DNA of 64,000 nt, taken from assembly GCF_016864375.1 (NCBI RefSeq), contig NZ_CP069354.1, forward strand, positions 4,375,501-4,439,500, read 5' to 3'. A model generated the notes under the pieces. It was not told the DNA's origin and searched no databases. It saw only the letters and a list, made by a program, of their open reading frames with translations. This document shows positions 57,824 to 64,000 of the stretch, piece by piece. This DNA is from Microvirga sp. VF16 (GTDB lineage: Bacteria; Pseudomonadota; Alphaproteobacteria; Rhizobiales; Beijerinckiaceae). A program made the position numbers and the translations under genes. The number at the start of each line of letters is the position of its first letter. Positions within the stretch are counted from its first letter, which is position 1.

Positions 57824-57923
57824 CGCATCGTGCGGAAAAGTGGACCCGGTTTTCCGCACGATGCGCTCTTCAAAGAGTGGAGCATCGGACCCAAAAGTGG
57901 GCCCACTTTTGGGTCCGATGCTC
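57824..57923. repeat. Tandem hairpin doublet (GCATCG palindromes), copy 3
   Basis: Two palindromes fill the space between the convergent stops: CGCATCGTGCGGAAAAG with its complement ending GATGCG (to 57865), then GCATCGGACCCAAAAG with CCACTTTTGGGTCCGATGC (57882-57923). It touches both stop codons, so it may terminate transcription of both genes. It is the clearest copy of this doublet in the window. Confidence 0.88.
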
Positions 57924-58768
57924 TAACGTTTGGATGTCAGCATCGCGGCGGCGACGATGAGAATGCCGCCGCCGAGTGTCGCCCAGGTGGGGATCTCGCT
58001 GAAGACCCCGTAGCCGATCAGCACCGCCCAGATCAGGGCGGTGTATTCGAGCGGAGCCAGCCGCGCAGCTTCCGCCTTGGCATAGGCGGTCGCCATGAGC
58101 ACGTGGCCGATCACGCCGAGAACGCCCATGAGCATGAACCAGGCCAGATGGGTGTAATCCAGGGGCTGCCAGGCCCAGAGGCCGAACGGCGCGACCAGGA
58201 GAAATGGTCCGAAATTCTGGAAGATGACGATATGCAGGAACTTGTCCCGCTGGGCGCGCTGGCGCAATAGCACGAGGCTGAGTGCGTATGTCACCGCCGA
58301 TGTCAGTGCTGCGGCGACGCCGGCCCAAGAGCGGGCGGCACCGGCCTCCCCTGTCTGACCGAGAACGACGACGAGCGTTCCGGCGAAACCGATGGCAATG
58401 GCGCCGACGATCCGGGCATCGACCCTCTCCCGCAACAGCAGCATCCCAAACAGGGCGATGAACATTGGCGACAGGAACGACAGCACGAGGGTTTCGGCCA
58501 GGGGCAACTGACCCAGCGCGTAGAAGAAGCTCACCGCCGTCACGACTGCGATCACCGAGCGGAGTGAGTTGGCCGCGATGGTCTCGCGGCTCGGCCAGCC
58601 GGGCTTCAGGACAGCGACCACACCGGCCACGACCAGCGAGCCGCAGGCGAAACGCAGGAAGGCGACCTGGAAGGTGGGGTAATGGGCGGACATCCCCTTG
58701 ATGACCGCATCCATGATGGACAGAACCGCGATGCCCGCGGCCGCCCGGAGGGCGGGACCGAATTTCAT
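57923..58768 (-). CDS. DMT family transporter (EamA)
   Basis: This 281-residue transporter has ten predicted membrane helices in two EamA halves, with IAVLSIMDAVIKGMSAHYPTFQVAFLRF in the first half and YALSLVLLRQRAQRDKFLHIVIFQNFGPF in the second. EamA proteins export metabolites or drugs by ion exchange; the substrate is unknown. The stop lies at the edge of the hairpin doublet. It is divergent from the L,D-transpeptidase. Confidence 0.9.
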   Translation of the reverse strand: MKFGPALRAAAGIAVLSIMDAVIKGMSAHYPTFQVAFLRFACGSLVVAGVVAVLKPGWPSRETIAANSLRSVIAVVTAVSFFYALGQLPLAETLVLSFLSPMFIALFGMLLLRERVDARIVGAIAIGFAGTLVVVLGQTGEAGAARSWAGVAAALTSAVTYALSLVLLRQRAQRDKFLHIVIFQNFGPFLLVAPFGLWAWQPLDYTHLAWFMLMGVLGVIGHVLMATAYAKAEAARLAPLEYTALIWAVLIGYGVFSEIPTWATLGGGILIVAAAMLTSKR

Positions 58769-58974
58769 GATGTCACGACGATGTGAAAACCGGCGTCCGG
58801 GATGAGCGCCGTCGAGAAAAGAGGCTCTTACAGCACTTTCCTTGAGGCTTCACCCCTCTTTTCAGCGCATCGACAGGAAAGCGCTCTTCCGACTTACGCA
58901 TAAATTCATCGAGCTTGGCGGAAACAAAAGCCGCGCTTCCCGTTATTCTGCAAAACACAGACGAGGATACTTCG

Positions 58975-59736
58975 ATGCGCGCTTGGATCCCTTGCTCCGC
59001 AATGCTTTTGGCCGTCCTTCTTCCTGCTGCGGCCTCCGCACAGCCCATCGCCAGGAATGGCCATTTCTACGGCAACACCTACATCTCTCCGGGCTACGAT
59101 TATCCCTATGCACACACGGAGGATGGCTATGCCGAGAATTATCCTCTCGTGACGCGCCCTGCCTCTCGCGCTCGGGCCTATCGCGGGGCCGTCTATCCTT
59201 ACGACGTGCAGTCCACGGGCAGCGTGGTCGCGTCCCTGCCACAGGATTACGGGAACGGCACGGGATACGACAACAGCATCGATTATGCGATCGCGCCGCA
59301 GTTCCAGCGCCAGCTCGTATCCTATCGCGGCGGCGAGAATCCGGGCACGATCATCATCAATACGAACGACAAATTCCTCTATCTCGTCCAGTCGGGCGGA
59401 CGCGCCATCCGCTATGGCATCGGCGTGGGGCGTCCCGGCTTCGAATGGGCCGGCCGCAAGACGGTTTCGATGAAGCGCGAATGGCCGTCCTGGCGTCCGC
59501 CGGCCGAGATGCGGCGCCGCCGTCCCGACCTCCCCCGCTTCATGGAAGGCGGACTGGACAACCCGCTCGGCGCGCGGGCCCTTTATCTCGGCTCTTCGCT
59601 CTACCGCATCCACGGCACCAACGAGCCGCACACCATCGGACAGGCCGTCTCCTCCGGCTGCATCCGCATGCTCAACGAGGACGTAGTCGATCTTTATAAC
59701 CGCGTGAAGGTCGGAACGAGAGTCATCGTGATCTGA
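58975..59736 (+). CDS. L,D-transpeptidase (YkuD domain)
   Basis: This 253-residue secreted enzyme begins with a signal peptide (1-22, cut near ASA-Q). The Tyr/Gly-rich linker to about 105 may contact peptidoglycan or other envelope components. The YkuD domain (about 122-253) has GTIIINTNDKFLYLV and the catalytic region RIHGTNEPHTIGQAVSSGCIR, with His213 and Cys229; Ser replaces the usual His in SxGC. L,D-transpeptidases make 3-3 cross-links or attach lipoproteins to peptidoglycan. GAGGA lies seven bases before ATG 58975. The frame is open from 58915. Confidence 0.9.
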   Translation: MRAWIPCSAMLLAVLLPAAASAQPIARNGHFYGNTYISPGYDYPYAHTEDGYAENYPLVTRPASRARAYRGAVYPYDVQSTGSVVASLPQDYGNGTGYDNSIDYAIAPQFQRQLVSYRGGENPGTIIINTNDKFLYLVQSGGRAIRYGIGVGRPGFEWAGRKTVSMKREWPSWRPPAEMRRRRPDLPRFMEGGLDNPLGARALYLGSSLYRIHGTNEPHTIGQAVSSGCIRMLNEDVVDLYNRVKVGTRVIVI

Positions 59737-59772
59737 TCGCACCAATCATCGCGTTTCATCATTGCTTGTGAT

Positions 59773-59791
59773 GGCCGGGCTCGCCCCGGCC
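59773..59791 (+). terminator. Hairpin after L,D-transpeptidase
   Basis: GGCCGGG/CCCGGCC stem with a five-base loop, 37 bases after the stop, followed shortly by a CTTTT run. The arms resemble a module at 62671. It may terminate transcription. Confidence 0.5.
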
Positions 59792-59856
59792 ACTCGCTTT
59801 TGAGAATCGCACGCGGTCTGATCTAAGGCAGCATTGCCCATCGCATGAGGAATGCC

Positions 59857-60186
59857 ATGAACTACGCCTATCTCTTCGCCGCCATTATCAGCGAAGTCAT
59901 CGCCACATCGGCGTTGAAGGCGGCGGAAGGCTTCACGCGTTTCTGGCCCTCCGTCATCGTGATCGTCGGCTATGGACTGGCCTTCTACTGCCTGTCCCTG
60001 ACCATGCGCACGATTCCCATCGGCATCGCCTATGCGATCTGGTCCGGAGTCGGCATCGTGCTGATCGCGCTTGCCGGCCTCCTCCTCTATCGCCAGGCAT
60101 TGGACCTGCCCGCCGTCATCGGCATGGCGCTCATCCTGGCGGGCGTGCTGATCATCAATGTGTTCTCGAAGACCGCCGGCCACTGA
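59857..60186 (+). CDS. Small multidrug resistance (SMR) family transporter
   Basis: This 109-residue protein has four predicted helices and the conserved Glu13 in AIISEVIATSALK, corresponding to Glu14 of EmrE, essential for proton coupling. YAIWSGVGIVLIALAGLLLYRQ is characteristic. SMR proteins expel quaternary ammonium compounds or guanidinium as antiparallel dimers. AGGA at seven bases supports ATG 59857 rather than 59845. It is convergent with the DUF2076 gene, separated by a hairpin. Confidence 0.92.
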   Translation: MNYAYLFAAIISEVIATSALKAAEGFTRFWPSVIVIVGYGLAFYCLSLTMRTIPIGIAYAIWSGVGIVLIALAGLLLYRQALDLPAVIGMALILAGVLIINVFSKTAGH

Positions 60187-60193
60187 AACAAAA

Positions 60194-60213
60194 CGCCCGC
60201 CGAATGGCGGGCG
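60194..60213. terminator. Hairpin between convergent SMR and DUF2076 genes
   Basis: CGCCCGCC/GGCGGGCG, an eight-base stem with a GAAT loop, starts eight bases after the SMR stop. A short CTTCC follows with no T run. It is a candidate bidirectional terminator. Confidence 0.65.
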
Positions 60214-60237
60214 CTTCCGAACGCAGGTGAGCGACCT

Positions 60238-60945
60238 TTAGGCCCAATCGCCCTCGTCTCCGCCATCGCCGCCGAAGTCGGAGAAATCGCCCTGATCTTC
60301 CTGCTGGCTCGCGTCTTGATAGAGAGAATCCGTGATGCCGGCATTGCCGGCTTCCGCCGCTTGGTCGGCACCGCCGAGACCGGCCGCAGATGCGGCATTG
60401 CTCAACGGATTGTTCTCGCCGCTGAAGGCATGGCTCAGGGCATTCGCGATCATCACGCCGCCGGCAACGCCCGCCGCTGTCGAGAGGGCAGTTCCAAGGA
60501 AGCCGCCTCCACCGCCGCGCTGCATGCCGCCCCATGGGCCGGGCGCGCCGCCCATCATGCCGCCTTGGGGAGCACCGTAATGCTGCTGCGGATGTTGTGG
60601 GGCGTGGCCCCAGGGCGAGGCCTGGCGGGCCGGCGGCGCATTATAGGCCGGTCCCGGCGGACGCGACGCAACGCCACCGCCGAAGATGCTGGACAGAAAA
60701 CCGCCCTGCTGCGGCTGGCGGCTGGCGCGATCGAGCTCGGCACGCAGCTGCTCGTTCTCGGCCTGAAGATTGGCCAAGGCCTGTTCCTGAACGAAGACGG
60801 CCTGCGCCAGAGCATAGGGCGCATAGGGCTGCTGGCGCAGCTTCTCGGCAATGAAGCGCTCGGCCTCCGGATCGCGCGGCTGGTTCGCCACCTGCTCCAG
60901 GCGTCCGAAGATATCGTTGATGACCTGGCGTTCCTGATCGTTCAT
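60238..60945 (-). CDS. DUF2076 domain protein
   Basis: This 235-residue protein opens MNDQERQVINDIFGRLEQVA, followed by PRDPEAERFIAEKLRQQPYAPYALAQ and VFVQEQAL, which I recognise as the DUF2076 family. The N-terminal helical region is about 70 residues. A Pro/Gly-rich low-complexity part (90-165) and a transmembrane-like Ala/Gly stretch (about 148-170) lead to an acidic C-terminus. Function is unknown; homologues are proposed to be periplasmic ligand-binding sensors, but no signal peptide is visible here. Confidence 0.86.
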   Translation of the reverse strand: MNDQERQVINDIFGRLEQVANQPRDPEAERFIAEKLRQQPYAPYALAQAVFVQEQALANLQAENEQLRAELDRASRQPQQGGFLSSIFGGGVASRPPGPAYNAPPARQASPWGHAPQHPQQHYGAPQGGMMGGAPGPWGGMQRGGGGGFLGTALSTAAGVAGGVMIANALSHAFSGENNPLSNAASAAGLGGADQAAEAGNAGITDSLYQDASQQEDQGDFSDFGGDGGDEGDWA

Positions 60946-61002
60946 GGCATGCCTCCTGCAATCGATCGTTGGAGGAGGATGTAAGCATGGCCCCGGCTTT
61001 TG

Positions 61003-61584
61003 TTAGGGGCTGACAAGGCCGAGCCTGCGCATATTCTGCAGCGCCTGCGGTGCGATGCTTTCCAAATCGTGAAGGTCGCGCCATTCGGCACCATGCACCT
61101 CCCGCAGGTCGGGCTGAATGGCACTGCCCTCCCCTGCTCTCACGACATAGCGGATATCGAAATGCCAATGCTCGGGCTCATTCCGCTCGGGCCGTGCCGG
61201 GATACGGTGGCTGTCGATGTCGATGGGCATGCCGGAGATGTCATGCCACGGGTCGATCACAAGTCCATGCAAGCCGGTCTCTTCCACCGCCTCCCGAAGA
61301 GCCGAGTCCGGCAGACCCTCCGGCGCCTCATAATGGCCGCCCGGCTGCAGCCAGCGGTCGAGAGAGCGGTGGTGGATCAGGAGGATGTTCTGCCCCGTCC
61401 GGTCGAGGATGAAGGCCGATGTCGTGACATGGCCCGGAAAGGTGCGGCGGGAATGAATGTCATCCCCGCTTTCGATCTGGCGGCGCAGGATTGCATGCCT
61501 GTCATCGGGCGACCCGAACGCCCTGGCGTGATCGTCGAGGATCGCCTTGACCTGATGCCGGAAGGCTGCCGAATCGAAACTCAT
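61003..61584 (-). CDS. NUDIX hydrolase
   Basis: This 193-residue protein contains the complete Nudix box Gx5Ex7REUxEExGU at residues 83-105 (GHYEAPEGLPDSALREAVEE). Preceding strands include ILLIHHRSLDRWLQPGG and the following part has HWHFDIRYVVRAG. Nudix enzymes cleave nucleoside diphosphate-linked compounds; specificity cannot be told. Nothing suggests a partner. The gene is on the minus strand between DUF2076 and an SDR oxidoreductase. Confidence 0.93.
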   Translation of the reverse strand: MSFDSAAFRHQVKAILDDHARAFGSPDDRHAILRRQIESGDDIHSRRTFPGHVTTSAFILDRTGQNILLIHHRSLDRWLQPGGHYEAPEGLPDSALREAVEETGLHGLVIDPWHDISGMPIDIDSHRIPARPERNEPEHWHFDIRYVVRAGEGSAIQPDLREVHGAEWRDLHDLESIAPQALQNMRRLGLVSP

Positions 61585-61594
61585 GACGAAGTCT

Positions 61595-62446
61595 CTAACC
61601 TTCCATCACCTTCGCGAACGCATCTTTGTAGTCCGGATGCCAGCGCGAAAGCGGCGGGCGGTTCTCGATGATGTCCTCGGCGGCCCAGCGGATGCGCTTC
61701 TCGTCCATCTCCCGCGTTGTCTCGTTGTCGGGGCAGAGCACGTAGAAGTCGTTTCGCTCCAGAGCCTGCAGCAGGAAATCGATGACCTGTTCCGGCTCCC
61801 AGGCACCGGCCGGTCTCTCGGAAATGCCTCTCGCCTTGGTGAAACCCGTATAGACGAAGCCCGGGATGAAAAGATGCGCGCTCACCTGACAATCGGGCCG
61901 GTTGCGCAAGTCATGCGCCAGCGCCTCGGTGAAGACCTTCACGCCGGCCTTGGAGATGTTGTAGGCGGTATTGCCCGGCGGCGTCGTGATGCCCTGCTTC
62001 GATCCCGTGTTGATGATCGCGCAAGGGCTTTTCTGGTCGATCATGGCCGGCGCGAAGACCTGCACGCCATTGATGACGCCCCAGAGATTGGTCTCCAGAA
62101 TGGCGCGCCAGCGTGTCAGGTCGCCGAACATCTGCCCGCCGCTCTCGGTCCCGGCATTGTTCATCAGCACGGCGACCTCGCCGAAGGCGGCGTAGGCCTT
62201 CTCCTTGAGGTTCTCGACACCCTCCAGCCGCCCGACATCGGTCGCGACTGCAAGGACGTTCTCCGGTTTGCCGGCAACGCGTGCCACGTCCTCCGCGCTG
62301 TGCCGGAGCGCTTCACCTTCCAGATCCGCAAGGCAGACTTTCATGCCGAGCTCCGCGAACCTTTTGGCGGCCGCAAGCCCGATGCCGCTCGCGGCTCCGG
62401 TGATGACGGCGACGCGGCCAGAGGCGATTGCTGGATGCTGGGCCAT
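61595..62446 (-). CDS. Short-chain dehydrogenase/reductase (SDR)
   Basis: This 283-residue SDR has the NAD(P) motif VAVITGAASGIGLAAA near residues 12-27, the NNAG block (MNNAGTES), the catalytic serine in INTGSKQG-like sequence, and YNISK with the catalytic Tyr and Lys. Substrate is unknown. AAGGA lies eight bases before ATG 62446; a 34-residue longer frame exists but its leader is not SDR-like. It lies 10 bases downstream of the Nudix gene stop on the same strand, so they may form a short operon. Confidence 0.92.
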   Translation of the reverse strand: MAQHPAIASGRVAVITGAASGIGLAAAKRFAELGMKVCLADLEGEALRHSAEDVARVAGKPENVLAVATDVGRLEGVENLKEKAYAAFGEVAVLMNNAGTESGGQMFGDLTRWRAILETNLWGVINGVQVFAPAMIDQKSPCAIINTGSKQGITTPPGNTAYNISKAGVKVFTEALAHDLRNRPDCQVSAHLFIPGFVYTGFTKARGISERPAGAWEPEQVIDFLLQALERNDFYVLCPDNETTREMDEKRIRWAAEDIIENRPPLSRWHPDYKDAFAKVMEG

Positions 62447-62560
62447 CGCTGGGATCCTTCGTTTTGCGATTCGACGATGAGCCCAAAGTGGCGCGCAGCG
62501 GATCATTCGCCAAGGCCGGCGGAGTGATTGGCTATATGCGTTCGTCACATCGTTCTCCGC

Positions 62561-62663
62561 ATTGTCATTCCCGGCCGGAGCGTCAGCGGAGGGGAAGGGA
62601 ATCTATAGCACCGTGCTTGTACGTGGATCCCCTTCCCTCGCTTCGCTTGGCCTAAGGATGACA
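62561..62663. repeat. Type-3 intergenic repeat, copy G
   Basis: Counterpart of copy F (30895-31003). GTCATTCCCGGCCGG begins it, GGAGGGGAAGGGAATC and GGATCCCCTTCCCTCGC form the arms, and GGATGACAAC ends it; the 20-base centre differs from that of F. It is part of the 428-base non-coding region between the SDR and the coiled-coil gene. Confidence 0.75.
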
Positions 62664-62670
62664 ACTACGA

Positions 62671-62760
62671 CGTCATGGCCGGCCTTATGCCGGCCATCCC
62701 GATGCTGTGAAGCACAGTGCCTTTCGGATCGAGATCACCGGCACGAGGCCGGTGATGACG
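62671..62760. repeat. Short-arm repeat with GTCAT/ATGAC ends
   Basis: CGTCATGGCCGGC with GCCGGCCAT (to 62697) and, further, GATCACCGGC with GGCCGGTGATGACG (62732-62760) form two hairpin-capable palindromes directly after copy G. Together they suggest a row of unrelated modules sharing the same end logic. The rest of this non-coding region shows nothing else. Confidence 0.6.
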
Positions 62761-62835
62761 AGGGAGGGAGAGTGCTGACGATACGATCAAACACGGCGCT
62801 CCCACAGTGCTCCGTGAACGCCCTCTCCAAAGAAA

Positions 62836-62861
62836 AAAGCCCCGCAACTCTGCGGGGCTTT
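62836..62861 (-). terminator. Rho-independent terminator of coiled-coil gene
   Basis: AAAGCCCCGCA/TGCGGGGCTTT, an 11-base stem with a four-base loop, then a T-rich run on the minus strand (TTTTTTC). It lies 13 bases after the stop of the coiled-coil gene. Confidence 0.88.
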
Positions 62862-62874
62862 GGAGGTATCTTGC

Positions 62875-64000
62875 TTACTCCGCGTCCGGCGATTTCAACG
62901 GCCGGACATTGGTCTCGATCTCATCCTCGTCGAAGAGCATCGGGTCCTCTTCCTGCGTGTCGAGACGGGTCTTCTTGCGCAGCGCCACGTATTTCTTCTG
63001 GATCTTGGTGCGGCTTTCGCGGGCGATCTCAAGCGCGCCCTGCACGAGGGAGCGCTCGGCCTTCTCGTTCTGCAGTTCTTCGGTGAGGCGGCGGTTGGCG
63101 GATTCGAGCGTGCTGCGCTCCTGGTCGAAGCGCTTGGTGAGCTGGTCGATGCGCTCGGAGAGGCTGGCGAGCTTGTTGTCGGAGCTTTCGATCTGGAAGT
63201 CCTTGGCCGCGATGGCCTTGTTGAGCATCTCGACGCGCTCCTGCAGCTCGATGCGCGAGCGCTGGAGCTCGTTGACCATGGCCACCTGACGCTCGACCTC
63301 CTGCTGGGTCGCCTCCAGGCGGCGGTCGAGGGTGTTCTTCTCGATGGTCGTCTCTTTGAGATTGCGCTCGACGCCGCGCAGGGCCTCGTTCTTGTCGCGC
63401 AACTGGTCGCGGGTATGGGCCAGGATCTTGTCCGTGGCGGAGAGGCGGGAATTGAGGCCCTCGATCTTCATGTCGAGTGCCGAGAGATCGGTCTGGTGGG
63501 CCGAGCGCTCGGAATCGATCTGGGTTTCCAGGCGCTGGCGCAGCACCTGCTCGGCCATGAGCTTGGTCTCGAGTTCGGAGGCGCGCTGGCGCGTGGACTC
63601 GAGCTGGGTCTCCAGCTCGCCATAACGGTTGGTCAGGCTGGAGAGGCGATAGTTCTGCTCCTCCGCCACCTTCTGCAGGCGCTTGACCTCGTGATCGAGC
63701 AGGCCATTGCGCTCACGGGTCTCGATGAGCTCCCGCTCGGCGCGGGCCACGGTCTGGTCGGCCTCCTGGGCTTCGAGACGCAGGGCCTGGTTCTCTTCCG
63801 TGATGTTGCGGGCGCGCTCGGTCTCGATGGCGAGCTGGTTCTCGAGGTCGCCAACGATGGCCTCCTTGTCCTTCACGTTGAGGCGCAGGTCCTCGATGAA
63901 GGAATCCTGCTCGCGGACCTTGGTCTCGGCCTTGCGTAGCTGGGACACGGCGGAGTTCAGGTCGTCCGACGTGCGGGCATGAAGGTTGTTGAGGTCGCCG
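62875..64000 (-). CDS. Large coiled-coil protein, 5' end outside window
   Basis: The frame is open to the window edge, so the start lies further along the minus strand. The visible 375 residues are almost entirely heptad-rich helix: long stretches such as LRLNVKDKEAIVGDLENQLA, EEQNYRLSSLTNRYGELETQ and RRLTEELQNEKAERSLVQGA, ending in an acidic tail (EEDPMLFDEDEIETN). It resembles SMC/myosin-like structural proteins, but no ATP-binding domain is visible in this part. Some positions carry repeated RLE/ELE blocks. A GTG at 63948 opens a shorter frame, but the coiled coil continues upstream of it. Function cannot be named. Confidence 0.85.
   Translation of the reverse strand, partial: GDLNNLHARTSDDLNSAVSQLRKAETKVREQDSFIEDLRLNVKDKEAIVGDLENQLAIETERARNITEENQALRLEAQEADQTVARAERELIETRERNGLLDHEVKRLQKVAEEQNYRLSSLTNRYGELETQLESTRQRASELETKLMAEQVLRQRLETQIDSERSAHQTDLSALDMKIEGLNSRLSATDKILAHTRDQLRDKNEALRGVERNLKETTIEKNTLDRRLEATQQEVERQVAMVNELQRSRIELQERVEMLNKAIAAKDFQIESSDNKLASLSERIDQLTKRFDQERSTLESANRRLTEELQNEKAERSLVQGALEIARESRTKIQKKYVALRKKTRLDTQEEDPMLFDEDEIETNVRPLKSPDAE

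Noticed and set aside
62860..63939. A long plus-strand frame opposite the coiled-coil gene
   Set aside because: Leu/Gly-rich translation is the mirror of the Glu/Arg-rich coiled coil, and the minus-strand gene has a matching terminator.

Overview
The window reads as ordinary core chromosome of a GC-rich alphaproteobacterium of the Rhizobiales (Hyphomicrobiales), most like a Microvirga, Methylobacterium or Bosea relative. The reasons are the lipid A/Kdo cluster with DUF4170, DUF374 and DUF2093 neighbours, a HisZ plus HisG pair, a CIRCE-controlled groESL operon, a 438-residue short Pgi, a HisKA_2 sensor kinase, a metNIQ operon whose binding protein lacks a lipobox, and typical alphaproteobacterial intergenic palindromes. 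I see no prophage, insertion sequence, CRISPR array, tRNA or rRNA gene.

Layout. 1-4.3 kb: a truncated CysQ-like phosphatase, DUF4170, a DUF374 acyltransferase, waaA and lpxK, with near-zero spacing between the last three, then a convergent DUF2093/xseA block. 6-16 kb: purD, a fluoroacetate dehalogenase-like hydrolase, tadA, a pseudouridine synthase with very long Arg-rich tails, rsmD, a low-GC membrane orphan, an alcohol dehydrogenase, an aldo/keto reductase, a PilZ protein and an orphan amino-acid binding protein. 16-31 kb: a small Cys-rich secreted protein, mutL, pgi, an M16 peptidase pair, lspA-ileS, msrB with a DUF3095 cyclase-like gene, and ribF. 31-45.8 kb: a HAD hydrolase, a degenerate membrane EAL protein, an HMA protein, an omega-aminotransferase, hisS, hisZ-hisG, a META protein, an SbmA/YddA-type ABC exporter and metNIQ. 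45.9-54.6 kb: a sensor kinase, an orphan RTX metalloprotease, oxidoreductases, an ECF sigma/anti-sigma/secreted-repeat locus, a VOC protein and a MarR-GST pair. 54.6-64 kb: groESL, a second MarR with a PaaI thioesterase, DMT and SMR transporters, an L,D-transpeptidase, DUF2076, Nudix and SDR proteins, and the 3' part of a large coiled-coil protein.

Functional groupings: waaA and lpxK act in successive steps of Kdo2-lipid A assembly; hisZ-hisG catalyse the first step of histidine synthesis and sit beside hisS; lspA-ileS are translationally coupled; the sigma and anti-sigma overlap by four bases; the MarR-GST intergenic region carries two palindromes that bracket a candidate GST promoter.

The most unusual material is not a gene cassette. 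It is a family of nested intergenic repeats: hairpin modules beginning GTCAT and ending ATGAC, arranged as outer modules around interchangeable inner modules, with one copy inverted relative to two others. Other points worth follow-up are a 240-base low-GC block inside hisS, a DUF3095 protein keeping both cyclase metal aspartates, a membrane EAL protein lacking one catalytic aspartate, the RPFR repeats flanking a pseudouridine synthase, and the MarR operators. Many start sites were set from Shine-Dalgarno spacing and differ from the longest open frame.
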